DNA of 64,000 nt, taken from positions 372,001 through 436,000 of the forward strand of contig NZ_CP034929.1 in assembly GCF_004014875.1 (NCBI RefSeq), in the 5' to 3' direction. Of the stretch, positions 1-10,821 are shown piece by piece (within the stretch, counting starts at the first letter, position 1; each line of letters begins with the position of its first letter). Source of the DNA: Nocardioides yefusunii (GTDB lineage: Bacteria; Actinomycetota; Actinomycetes; Propionibacteriales; Nocardioidaceae). The notes beneath the pieces are model-generated. The model saw only the letters and a program-made list of their open reading frames with translations. It was not told the DNA's origin and did no database searches. The position numbers and the translations under genes were made by a program.

Positions 1-654
<654 letters not shown>

Positions 655-670
655 TCCAGAGCTGAACACG

Positions 671-706
671 CGAAGGCCCGCCATCCGTCAGGATGGCGGG
701 CCTTCG
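671..706 (+). terminator. Intrinsic terminator of fba
   Basis: A perfect 16-bp stem (cgaaggcccgccatcc and its complement) closes a 4-nt loop, 16 bp after the fba stop. It is G+C-rich with no long T-tract, as is usual in high-GC actinobacteria. The opening bases of the stem recur in the purB terminator at 13633. Confidence 0.85.
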
Positions 707-718
707 CGCTGCTCAGAC

Positions 719-780
719 GCGCAATTGTCGGATTGATGCGCCGACACGCTGTGGCGGTGGCATCAATCCGACAGTTGCGC
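719..780 (+). repeat. 62-bp palindromic repeat element, copy 1
   Basis: An inverted repeat with 21-bp arms (gcgcaattgtcggattgatgc on the left, written here as 20+1 bases) and one mismatch; the 20-bp middle can extend the stem imperfectly. The same 62-bp element, about 85% identical, recurs in inverted orientation at 36811–36872. It sits between the convergent fba and MFS genes. Its role is unknown: a REP-like dispersed palindrome or a back-up bidirectional terminator are both possible. Confidence 0.8.
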
Positions 781-793
781 CGGGGCGAGGCAG

Positions 794-2425
794 CTACTGG
801 TTCCAGAGGTGGTTCGGGTGGCCGGTGCGTCCGGGCGTCGTCGGCGGGATGTACGGGACGTCGCGTTCCTTCGCGTCGTCGCCGGACGGCTTGGGCGGCT
901 TCGGGGCGCCGGGAGCTGCGCCCATGTGCTTGGGACGTTCCAGGAACATCACCGTCACCAGACCCAGCACGAGGACGGCCGGGACCACCCACAACGTCTC
1001 ACGGAAGACGTCGGTGTAGGCCTGCATCACTGCGGGCGGCATGACGCCGTCGGTGGAGACCGACGTCGTCTCGGCGCCGCCCTCAGCCGCTGCGAGTCCG
1101 TGGGCGCGCAGGCGGGCGTCGAGCAGCAGGGCCGCGACGGCGGAACCGAGCACGGCTCCGATCTGACGCGTGGTGTTGTAGACGCCGGCACCGGCTCCGG
1201 CCTGGTGCATCGGCAGGTTGCGGTTGGCGGTCGCCGAGAGCGGACCCCACAGGCAGGCGGCGCCGCAGCCCATGACGGCCAGCACGACGATCGCCTTCCA
1301 GACCGCGACGTCGGGCGTCAGGAGCAGGCACAGCGACGCCATCGCGGCGGTCGCCAACCCGAACCCGACGGCGGTGATCCACTTCGGGTGCACCCGGTCG
1401 GTGGCCCTACCGACGACGCCGGCCAGGAGCATCGAGGCCAGCGCCAGCGGCGCCATCAGCAGACCAGACTCGGTGGGGGACCAGCCGCGCACTGCCTGGG
1501 CGTAGAGCATCAGCGGGAAACCCATCGAGGTGAACGCGAACGAGACGGTCGCGATCGCCACGTTGGAGGTGGAGAAGTTGCGGTCGCGGAAGAGTTCGAG
1601 CGGCATCAGCGGCTCGTTGCGGTTGCGGGCCTGCCACACCACGAACGCGACCAGGACGACGAGCCCGACCAGGATCAACTGCCACACCGTGACGGAGCCG
1701 ATCGCCGGGCCCCAGCCGTTCTCGCCGGCTTCCTGGATGCCCAGAACGAGGGCCAGCATGCCCACGCCGAACAGGACGACGCCCGGGACGTCGAAGCGGT
1801 GCGGGTGGGTGGAGAGGTTCGGGACCAGCTTCATCGCCAGGACGAACCCGACGACGCCGACGGGGATGTTGACGAAGAAGATCCACTCCCAGCCCAGGTG
1901 GTCCACCAGGACGCCACCGAGCAGCGGGCCGGTCAGGGTCGCGAGTCCGGCGGCGGCGCCCCAGAGCGCCATCGCCTGGCCGCGTCGTTCACGCGGGAAG
2001 ATGCGGGTGATGATCGCCATTGTCTGCGGGGAGACGGCGGCAGCGCCCAGGCCCTGCAGGGCCCGGAACGCGATCAGCGCGCCGATGCTGGTGGCGGTGG
2101 CGCACAGCAGGGAGCTGACGGTGAAGAGCACCAGCCCCACCAGGTAGACGCGTTTGGGGCCGAACCTGTCGCCCAGGCGTCCGCAGATCAGCAGCGGCAC
2201 GACGTAGGCCAGCAGGTAGGCGCTGGTGACCCAGATGACCTCGTTCACGCCGGCGTCGAGATCGGCCATGATCGCCGGGGTCGCCACCGTCAGGATCGAG
2301 GTGTCGACCAGCAGCATGAAGAAGCCCAGGACGATCGCCCAGAGGGCGGGCCAAGGGTTCTCCATCGTTTCCGACGCAGGCCTGCCGCCGGCGGTGCCGT
2401 CGGGGGAGGAGGTCGTCCGGGTCAC
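794..2425 (-). CDS. MFS drug exporter, DHA2 (EmrB/QacA) type, 14 TM
   Basis: Proton-driven multidrug efflux permease in the cytoplasmic membrane, 543 aa, the usual size of the 14-helix DHA2 group. Visible motifs are motif D1 around D41 ('LLVDTSILTVATPAI'), motif A at about residues 82–93 ('GRLGDRFGPKRV') and the antiporter motif C region 'GLATLTGPLLGG' at about 160–172. The C-terminal 45 residues are a charged, proline-rich cytoplasmic tail. The GTG start lies 8 bp after the DUF3151 stop, with a GAGG overlapping that stop, so the two genes are probably cotranscribed; M21 is an alternative start. The substrate cannot be told from sequence. Confidence 0.9.
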   Translation of the reverse strand: MTRTTSSPDGTAGGRPASETMENPWPALWAIVLGFFMLLVDTSILTVATPAIMADLDAGVNEVIWVTSAYLLAYVVPLLICGRLGDRFGPKRVYLVGLVLFTVSSLLCATATSIGALIAFRALQGLGAAAVSPQTMAIITRIFPRERRGQAMALWGAAAGLATLTGPLLGGVLVDHLGWEWIFFVNIPVGVVGFVLAMKLVPNLSTHPHRFDVPGVVLFGVGMLALVLGIQEAGENGWGPAIGSVTVWQLILVGLVVLVAFVVWQARNRNEPLMPLELFRDRNFSTSNVAIATVSFAFTSMGFPLMLYAQAVRGWSPTESGLLMAPLALASMLLAGVVGRATDRVHPKWITAVGFGLATAAMASLCLLLTPDVAVWKAIVVLAVMGCGAACLWGPLSATANRNLPMHQAGAGAGVYNTTRQIGAVLGSAVAALLLDARLRAHGLAAAEGGAETTSVSTDGVMPPAVMQAYTDVFRETLWVVPAVLVLGLVTVMFLERPKHMGAAPGAPKPPKPSGDDAKERDVPYIPPTTPGRTGHPNHLWNQ

Positions 2426-2433
2426 CGGACGCC

Positions 2434-2847
2434 TCAGTCCAGCAGTTCGTCGGCCGCGGCGGCCGAGGAGTCACGCAGGAACTGCGAGCAACGCTCCCAC
2501 TCGTCGGTCTCGCCGATCGCGCGGGCCGAGAGGGCCAGCAGGGCGAGTGCGCGCAGGAAGCCGCGGTTGGGCTCGTGCTCCCACGGCACCGGGCCATGGC
2601 CCTTCCAGCCGTTGCGACGCAGCATGTCGAGCGAACGGTGGTAGCCGACGCGGGAGTAGGCGTAGACGGTGACGTCGTCGGCGCCGGCGTCACGGGCCTG
2701 CTCGGCGAGCGTGGCCCAGGCGGTGGGGGACGCCGGGTGAGCCTTCACGACGGCGGCGGGGGCGGTGCCGGCAGCCAGTTCGGCGGCGGCGGGGTCTTCG
2801 GGGAGGCGGGTCGCAGGGGGACCGGCCATCAGGTCAACGTGTTCCAC
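2434..2847 (-). CDS. DUF3151 family protein
   Basis: Small conserved actinobacterial cytoplasmic protein of unknown function, 137 aa. The family is recognised from the N-terminal 'RLPEDPAAAEL' and the core 'AYSRVGYHRSLDMLRRNGWKG' region (helical repeat-like), followed by 'VPWEHEPNRGFLRAL'. Homologues are typically near fba. The start is GTG: a TAGCCT box sits 6 bp upstream, so the message is probably leaderless. The MFS exporter follows after 8 bp. No membrane segments or catalytic motif are visible. Confidence 0.88.
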   Translation of the reverse strand: MEHVDLMAGPPATRLPEDPAAAELAAGTAPAAVVKAHPASPTAWATLAEQARDAGADDVTVYAYSRVGYHRSLDMLRRNGWKGHGPVPWEHEPNRGFLRALALLALSARAIGETDEWERCSQFLRDSSAAAADELLD

Positions 2848-2884
2848 TCCCTCAGGCTAGGCCACTGGCCGGCCCCCGAAATCG

Positions 2885-2945
2885 CACGTACCAGTCAAAA
2901 GCGCTGTCGAAACGACTGTTTCGCAGCACTTTTGACTGGTACGTG
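2885..2945. repeat. Long intergenic hairpin 3' of lysS
   Basis: Arms of 22 bp (cacgtaccagtcaaaag core) pair with one C·A mismatch; the 17-nt middle contains a further 6-bp stem (cgaaac/gtttcg) with a 4-nt loop. The whole 61-nt palindrome lies between the 5' end of the DUF3151 gene and the 3' end of lysS, 4 bp after the lysS stop. It may terminate lysS. Its architecture matches other palindromes in the window (38808, 39740) although the sequence differs. Confidence 0.75.
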
Positions 2946-2949
2946 GGTG

Positions 2950-4767
2950 TCAGGCGGTGAGCAGGCTGCGGATCTTCTCCGCACCCAGAGCCACGACGAG
3001 CGTGGGCAGACGCGGGCCGCGGTCGGCGTCCACGAGCAGGTTGTAGAGCAGGGTGAACCAGGCCTTCTGGGCTGCCTTCACCTCGTCGGTCGGCTTGTCC
3101 TCCAGGGCGAGACCGGCCGCGAGCTTCGGGACGCCGTAGACGACCGTGGTGGCCACCTCGGTGTCGAGCTCGGTGGGCAGGTGCTCGAGCAGCAGGGAGA
3201 CCCACTGCTTCTCCTCGTCGGAGAGCGCAGCCAGACGCTCGGCGTCGGCGGTCTCGCGCACCGTGGTGCGCTCCTCGGCCGGGACGAACTCGGCGGTCCA
3301 CTGCATGGCCTTGGCCAGACGCGGCTGGAGGTCGGTGACGTCGTCGTGCGGGAAACCGACGTTGGCCACGACCTGCGAGATCAGGTCGGCGGAACCGGCG
3401 GTGACGTCGGCGACCGAGCTGAGCGCGCGGAACGGGGCCAGCACCTTCGCGGTGGCCAGCGGGCCGTTGGCGGTCGCGGAGGCACGCTCGTGGGCGAGCA
3501 CCGCGACGTCGCGCTTGGCCGGGTCGGCGGCCTTCTTGGTGAGGGAGTCCCACTCGTCGTACAGACGCACGACCTCGGGACCGAAGTCGATGTCGAAGGT
3601 CTGCTTCGGTGCGCGACGCACGTACAGCCAACGCAGGATCGAGGGCTCGAGGACACGCAGGGCGTCGGTCGCGGTGGGCACGCCGCCCGAGGACGAAGAC
3701 ATCTTCTGCATGCCGGCGAAGCCGACGAACCCGTAGGCCACGAATGCCGGGGCGACGGCGTCGTAGAAGGTCACGATGTCCTTGCCGACGGTGTACGACG
3801 AGCCGGGGGTCGCGTGGTCGGCGCCGCCGGGCTCGAAGTCGACGCCCTCGAAGGCCCAACGCATCGGCCAGTCGATCTTCCAGACGAGCTTGCCCTCGTC
3901 CTGCGTGCCGACGTTGGTCACGTGGGACTCGCCGCACTCGCGGCAGGTGTAGGCCAGGTCGAGGGAGTCGTCGTCGAAGGACGTGACGTCGACGGTGTCG
4001 CGGCCACAGCCACGGCAGTAGGGCTTGTAGGGGAAGCGGGAGAGGTCTTCGGGCAGGGTCAGCGGGTCGACCGGCGCCGGGTAGGTCTTGTTGCCGTCCT
4101 CGTCGAGGACGAGGTTGCCCTCGGCGTCGACGATCGGCTCGGGCTTGGCCTTGGTGCGGTAGCGGTCGAGGACGGCGTCCATCGCACGACGGTTCTTGAT
4201 CGCGTGCAGGACCTCCTCGCGGTAGAGGCCCGACTGGTACTGCTCGGTCTGGGACAGCTCGACCATCTCGACGCCAAGCTCCTCCAGAGCTGCGCGGAGC
4301 GGGGCCTTGTAGTGCTCGGCCCAGGAGGTGTGGCAGCCCTGCGGGTCCGGGACGGCGGTCAGCGGCTTGCCGATGTGCTCGGCCCACTCGGCCGGGACGC
4401 CCGCGGGGACCTTGCGGTAGCGGTCGTAGTCGTCCCAGGAGTGCAGGTGGCGCACGGCGACACCGCGGCGACGCAGCTCGTCGGCGACGAAGTGGGTGGT
4501 GAGGAACTCACGCAGGTTGCCCAGGTGGACCGGGCCCGACGGGGACGCGCCGGAGGCGACGGTGACGAGGTCGACCTTCTCGTCGAAGCCCTCGCCGACG
4601 CGGGCGGCGGCGTGACGGATCGCGTCGTCGGCGGCACGGGAGACCCAGTCGACGACGGGGCCGTCACCCTTGCCCTTCCCGCGGCCGCGGCGCTTGCCCT
4701 CGGTCGCTTCCTGGGCGGGAGCCTCGGTGGGGGTGGACTCGGCGGGGTTTGCGTCGGGAGCAGACAC
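2950..4767 (-). CDS. lysS: Lysyl-tRNA synthetase, class I
   Basis: Charges tRNA-Lys with lysine. This is the class I (archaeal/spirochaete-type, LysRS1) enzyme with a Rossmann catalytic core, not the commoner class II enzyme. The HIGH-type signature is 'PSGPVHLGN' at residues 76–84 and the KMSKS-type loop is 'KMSSS' at 355–359. Two CxxC pairs (C251/C254 and C275/C278) suggest a zinc site. The open frame extends 62 codons upstream, but the GTG at 4767 is chosen because an AGGAG lies 8 bp before it and the conserved protein begins there; this gives 605 aa. The first ~35 residues are a low-complexity, Lys/Arg/Gly-rich tail. The start faces a divergent regulator gene. Confidence 0.93.
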   Translation of the reverse strand: MSAPDANPAESTPTEAPAQEATEGKRRGRGKGKGDGPVVDWVSRAADDAIRHAAARVGEGFDEKVDLVTVASGASPSGPVHLGNLREFLTTHFVADELRRRGVAVRHLHSWDDYDRYRKVPAGVPAEWAEHIGKPLTAVPDPQGCHTSWAEHYKAPLRAALEELGVEMVELSQTEQYQSGLYREEVLHAIKNRRAMDAVLDRYRTKAKPEPIVDAEGNLVLDEDGNKTYPAPVDPLTLPEDLSRFPYKPYCRGCGRDTVDVTSFDDDSLDLAYTCRECGESHVTNVGTQDEGKLVWKIDWPMRWAFEGVDFEPGGADHATPGSSYTVGKDIVTFYDAVAPAFVAYGFVGFAGMQKMSSSSGGVPTATDALRVLEPSILRWLYVRRAPKQTFDIDFGPEVVRLYDEWDSLTKKAADPAKRDVAVLAHERASATANGPLATAKVLAPFRALSSVADVTAGSADLISQVVANVGFPHDDVTDLQPRLAKAMQWTAEFVPAEERTTVRETADAERLAALSDEEKQWVSLLLEHLPTELDTEVATTVVYGVPKLAAGLALEDKPTDEVKAAQKAWFTLLYNLLVDADRGPRLPTLVVALGAEKIRSLLTA

Positions 4768-5001
4768 GCGAGGAACTCCTGTGCTGGGACGGATCAGTAC
4801 CGGTGCGAACGCTACTCCCCGGCTCCGACCCCGTGGAAACCGCGACCGCGACCGCCGGGGACCGGCGGACGGCGACGTCGCGTGGGCGAAAAGGCCCTGA
4901 AATGGCGGATGGGCCGCAAGAGACATCCCCCCACGGCGTCCTTGCGGCCTCATCCAGTGGCGGTCGGTTTCCCCCCCAGGTCCGTGCCGCGCGGACTCAG
5001 T

Positions 5002-5047
5002 GTGCCACGAATCGAAGAGGCGTGAAGGTTTTTCATGCCAGTGGCAC
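5002..5047. promoter_or_regulatory. Possible operator: gtgccac…gtggcac inverted repeat
   Basis: A 7-bp perfect inverted repeat (gtgccac at 5002–5008, gtggcac at 5041–5047) with a 32-bp spacer lies just upstream of the start of a helix-turn-helix regulator and about 235 bp upstream of lysS. Position suggests a self-regulatory site; this is inference only, and such short repeats occur by chance. Confidence 0.3.
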
Positions 5048-5060
5048 TAAGATGCCGCAC

Positions 5061-6059
5061 ATGGACTCCCAGCGTCACGCTCCGTCGAGTGCGTTCACGC
5101 CGCACCAGCAACGACTCCTGCGCCGCCTGTGGGCCAACCACGGCAAGCCGCTCTCCCGGGTGGCGGAGGAGTTCGGCAGCACCCGCGAGGGCGTCCTCGC
5201 CGAGATGGGCGACATCTTCGACATCGGACTGGTCGAGCTCGACGACGCCGACTGCATCCAGATGGTGCCGCCGCGCGAAGCGCTCGCGGAGTTGATGGTC
5301 ACGCAGACGCGGATCATGGAGACGACCATGGCCCGCCTCAACCGCATGGGCAGCCTCGTCGTCGCGCTGGGGGAGGAAGGCGAGAGCAGGCGCAACGTCG
5401 CCGAGGCCGACCGTGACGCGACGACGCCGGTGGTCGACGTCGAGATCGTCCAGGGCAAGCCTCCGAGCCAGGTCCTCATGCAGTGGATCAACGAGGGGCA
5501 CGGCACCCTCCGCTTCCTGCGTCCCGAGCAGTGGCGTCTCCCCACCGAACCGGTGACCGCAGCCGCGTTCCGCGAAGCTCTCGCCTCCGGTGTCGACGTG
5601 CGCGCCATCTACCCGGTCCGCGCCCTGCACCTGGCTCGGTCCGTGCTGGAGGAGCACCGCGCCAGTGGCGAGGACATGCGACTCCTGCCCGAGGTCCCTC
5701 TCCAGATGGCGATCGTCGGCACCGGTCACGCGATGGTCGTCTCGGGTCTGGGAGGCGACGAACTGCACACCGTCATCATTCGAGAGCCCCTGATCGTGCG
5801 CGTCCTGGTGGCCTACTTCGACTCCCTGTGGGACCAGGCCGCGAGCCTTCCCGGGGGCGACGAGGTGGGGGACCGCAGTGAGGAGCGACGCCTGCTGCTC
5901 ACCCAGCTCGCCCGCGGCGCCCGTGACGAGCAGATCGCGAGGTCGTTGGGGCTGGGGCTGCGCACGGTGCGTCGTCGGGTCGCCGACCTGATGCTCGAGC
6001 TCGGTGTCGAGACCCGCTTCCAGGCCGGCGTCGAGGCGGTCCGTCGCGGCTGGCTCTGA
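5061..6059 (+). CDS. LuxR-type helix-turn-helix transcriptional regulator
   Basis: Predicted DNA-binding regulator of 332 aa. The N-terminal ~60 residues form a winged-helix-like segment ('LWANHGKPLSRVAEEFGSTREG'), the middle resembles the effector domain found with TrmB/LuxR-like actinobacterial regulators, and the C-terminal 60 residues are a LuxR-type helix-turn-helix ('ARDEQIARSLGLGLRTVRRR'). No phosphoacceptor receiver domain is present. The start is uncertain: ATG 5061 is preferred, with ATG 5052 and GTG 5022 in the same frame; none has a good ribosome-binding site. It is divergent from lysS. The target genes and ligand are unknown. Confidence 0.8.
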   Translation: MDSQRHAPSSAFTPHQQRLLRRLWANHGKPLSRVAEEFGSTREGVLAEMGDIFDIGLVELDDADCIQMVPPREALAELMVTQTRIMETTMARLNRMGSLVVALGEEGESRRNVAEADRDATTPVVDVEIVQGKPPSQVLMQWINEGHGTLRFLRPEQWRLPTEPVTAAAFREALASGVDVRAIYPVRALHLARSVLEEHRASGEDMRLLPEVPLQMAIVGTGHAMVVSGLGGDELHTVIIREPLIVRVLVAYFDSLWDQAASLPGGDEVGDRSEERRLLLTQLARGARDEQIARSLGLGLRTVRRRVADLMLELGVETRFQAGVEAVRRGWL

Positions 6060-6079
6060 CCTGCCCTGACGGAGCCGGG

Positions 6080-8496
<2,417 letters not shown>

Positions 8497-8518
8497 TCCT
8501 CCGCCTCCGTGCGTTGAC

Positions 8519-8549
8519 GGCGCCATCACCCGCTGAGGGTGATGGCGCC
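8519..8549 (+). terminator. Intrinsic terminator of purA
   Basis: A perfect 13-bp stem (ggcgccatcaccc) with a 5-nt loop starts 22 bp after the purA stop and is followed by ggtttcgttc. Confidence 0.85.
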
Positions 8550-8883
8550 GGTTTCGTTCGTCCGGGAACGGGAAAAGCGGGCAGGGCGACCGGCTCGTTC
8601 GTGCGCCTCGAGGGTGCGCAAGGAGCGGAAGGCCGCGTCAGGCGTGCGTGAAGTGCCGATTTGACCGAATCGTGGCCCGGGTGAGGCTGGATCTCGTCAC
8701 TGGACTGGACCGGACGGTCGTCCCACTTGTGACGAGGAGTGCGACAGATGTTGCCTGAGTGACGTGTGGGGCGTGCGGGTGGGCGGTTGTCTGCGAAATG
8801 TGACAGCTGATGCACATATTTCGGGTAAAGAGGGGCAGGGTTGCCCCTTGTCACCCGGTCACAGTTTCGCCACGATGTGAGCC
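8550..8883. other. Intergenic region without a recognised gene
   Basis: About 330 bp between the purA terminator and the SDR gene. I see no supported coding frame. The last 80 bp are less GC-rich (…gcacatatttcgggtaaag…) and probably hold the SDR promoter. Confidence 0.5.
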
Positions 8884-9708
8884 ATGCCACAGGAAATCGA
8901 TCTCGCCACCTTGTCCGTAGCCGTCACCGGCGCAGGACGCGGAATCGGGGCCGCCACGGCCCGAGCTCTCCGCGACGCCGGTGCCCGCGTCGTCATCAGT
9001 GACATCGACGAAGAAGCACTCGCGGAGACCGCCGGGGTCCTCGGTGTCAGCTCCTACCCCCTCGACGTCACCGACGCCGCGCAGTGGGAGGCGTTCGCTG
9101 AGTTCGCCGGGGAGATCGACGTCCTCGTCAACAACGCCGGGATCATGCCGGTCGGGAACTTCCTCGACGAAAATCCCGCCACCACCCGCGCCGTCTTCGA
9201 GATCAACTCCCTCGGACCGGTCCACGGCGCCCGGGCCTTCCTGCCGGGAATGATCCGGCGCCGCAGGGGCCAGGTCGTCAACGTCGCCTCCGCCGTGGGT
9301 CGCGTCGCCCTCGCCGGCGGTGCCACCTACTCGGCGTCCAAGCATGCCGTCGTCGGGTTCAGCGAGGCGCTGCGCGAGGAGGTCGCGCCGCACGGCGTGA
9401 ACGTCTCGATGGTGCTGCCCGTGATCGTGCAGACCGACCTCTCCCAGGGTGTCGCCTCCACTCGTGGGGTGCCCGAGCAGGCCCCCGAGGACGTCGCCGC
9501 GGTGATCCTCGACGTGATGCGTCACCCCGTGGCCGAGGCCTGGGTGCCGCGCTGGGGTCAGCCGGTCGCCCGCGTCTCGATGGTCCTGCCGCGCTGGTTG
9601 CAGTCGCTGGCCCGCAAGGCCCTCAAGGCCGACAGCGTGCTCACCGGGGCGAACGTTTCGGTGAGGACCCCCTATGAAAACGAGGTACGTGTGCGCGCCG
9701 GAGCGTGA
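8884..9708 (+). CDS. Short-chain dehydrogenase/reductase (SDR)
   Basis: NAD(P)-dependent oxidoreductase of the classical SDR family, 274 aa; substrate unknown. The cofactor motif 'TGAGRGIG' is at residues 16–23, 'NNAG' at about 82–85, the catalytic serine in 'NVASAVG', and the catalytic tyrosine and lysine in 'YSASKHA'. The C-terminal ~39 residues (from 'RWLQSLARKALKADSV') form a basic tail beyond the usual SDR core. A closely related copy of this tail is encoded at 10519–10636, beyond the next gene (see findings). Confidence 0.9.
   Translation: MPQEIDLATLSVAVTGAGRGIGAATARALRDAGARVVISDIDEEALAETAGVLGVSSYPLDVTDAAQWEAFAEFAGEIDVLVNNAGIMPVGNFLDENPATTRAVFEINSLGPVHGARAFLPGMIRRRRGQVVNVASAVGRVALAGGATYSASKHAVVGFSEALREEVAPHGVNVSMVLPVIVQTDLSQGVASTRGVPEQAPEDVAAVILDVMRHPVAEAWVPRWGQPVARVSMVLPRWLQSLARKALKADSVLTGANVSVRTPYENEVRVRAGA
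9591..9706 (+). repeat. Direct repeat, left copy (SDR 3' end)
   Basis: The last ~115 bp of the SDR gene are repeated at 10519–10634. The first 60 bp are nearly identical (…cgcaaggccctcaaggccga… in both), and divergence rises toward the stop codon. The two copies bracket the secreted-protein gene. Confidence 0.85.
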
Positions 9709-9764
9709 ACACTTCTGCCTGAAGTGGCCGAGGGCGTGGGCCCCGGCAAGGGGTGGAGGTTGAC

Positions 9765-10505
9765 ATGCTGCGTAGAGCGCGACGCGTGGGGTTGCTGGCG
9801 GTGGGACTGGCTCTTGTGGGCGGGGTGGTACCCGGAGCGATGGCAGCGGAGCCCCAGCCCTTCGATGTCTCCCTCTACTCGGAAGATGTGCGCGCCTCCT
9901 CCACCAAGTGCCGCAGGATCGACGTCGCGCTCGAGCACACAGGCGTCGACATCGACGAGTTCACGGCCCGTGTGGGGCTGTGGCGGGGCGGCAAGCGCCT
10001 CGACACCCTGTACTTCCAGGATGAGGGCAACTCCAGTCTCCTGTACGAGGACTATCTCTGGTGCCCCTACATCGACGGGCCCGGCACCTTCACGTGGGGC
10101 CCCACCCGTGTCACCTGGGCCGGAGCGTCCCAAAACTGGGCGGAGGAGGGGCGCAGTTACAAGAGGGGCAGTTTCACTGATTCCTCGACGGTCGCCTTCG
10201 TTGCCAAGCAGGACCAGCGTGCGAAGCTGCTGCGGGCCACCAAGAGCAGGGGGCGGATCACGCTTTCTGCGAAGTTCCGCTACTTCGACATCGGCACCGC
10301 GCGTTGGGAGCGTTCGCCCGGGGGAAGCGGCGTGGCTCTGCAGCGCAAGACCAAGAAGGGCTGGAAGAAGCTGGGAGCCGGGAAGATCGACGCCAGCGGC
10401 GTGGTCACGGTCACCGGCGCTGCGGCTTCGGGCAAGGCCACCTATCGACTCCTGCAGAGGGGCACCGAGCGAACGTGGTCGGCCACCGTGCAGGCCAAGC
10501 GCTGA
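9765..10505 (+). CDS. Secreted protein of unknown function
   Basis: I do not recognise a family. The 246-aa product has a clear Sec signal peptide: basic 'MLRRARRV', a hydrophobic core, then a probable cut after 'GAMAAEP' near residue 28. The mature part is rich in aromatic residues and beta-strand-like, with three cysteines spaced for possible disulfides and a Lys-rich C-terminal third ('RKTKKGWKKLGAGK') resembling cell-surface beta-sandwich repeats. GTGGAGG at 9746–9752, 12 bp before ATG 9765, sets the start; an in-frame GTG lies at 9753. The gene sits between two copies of the SDR tail, so it may have been inserted. Confidence 0.75.
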   Translation: MLRRARRVGLLAVGLALVGGVVPGAMAAEPQPFDVSLYSEDVRASSTKCRRIDVALEHTGVDIDEFTARVGLWRGGKRLDTLYFQDEGNSSLLYEDYLWCPYIDGPGTFTWGPTRVTWAGASQNWAEEGRSYKRGSFTDSSTVAFVAKQDQRAKLLRATKSRGRITLSAKFRYFDIGTARWERSPGGSGVALQRKTKKGWKKLGAGKIDASGVVTVTGAAASGKATYRLLQRGTERTWSATVQAKR

Positions 10506-10518
10506 GCAGGGGGCCCAA

Positions 10519-10636
10519 GCGCTGGCTGCAGGCCCTGGCACGCAAGGCCCTCAAGGCCGACAGCGTCCTGACCGGTGCCGACGCCGGTGTCCGTCTCGAC
10601 TACGAGCGCGAGGTCCACAGCCGCGCCGGAGTCTGA
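10519..10636 (+). pseudogene. Detached SDR C-terminal tail (direct repeat, right copy)
   Basis: This segment encodes 'RWLQALARKALKADSVLTG' and a further 20 residues ending at a TGA, closely matching the C-terminus of the SDR at 9591–9708. There is no start codon or ribosome-binding site in this frame and no upstream SDR core, so it is a gene remnant. It may be what is left of a second tandem SDR gene, or of the original 3' end after an insertion. Confidence 0.8.
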
Positions 10637-10703
10637 CCGCCCGGCCCCCACCCACGTACGACGCCCGTGTCCGACAACGACAGGGCCCGACACCTGAGGC
10701 AGC

Positions 10704-10746
10704 CACGACGCCGCCCCCGCCGCGATCCGGTGCGGGCGGCGTCGTG
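10704..10746 (+). terminator. Intrinsic terminator upstream of purD
   Basis: A perfect 13-bp stem (cacgacgccgccc) closes a 17-nt loop, 67 bp after the SDR-tail remnant. It probably ends transcription from the secreted-protein gene before purD. Confidence 0.75.
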
Positions 10747-10821
10747 CGTCCGGACTCCTGCCCGTCCAAGCGTCCGTCCGGGTGCAACTCAACCGTGACC
10801 TGCCACCTAGAATGACGACTC

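Noticed and set aside
2575..5025. 816-codon open frame on the plus strand opposite lysS
   Set aside because: Antisense to a clearly conserved lysyl-tRNA synthetase; Gly/Val/Arg-biased composition from high-GC codon shadowing, no ribosome-binding site and no recognisable motif.
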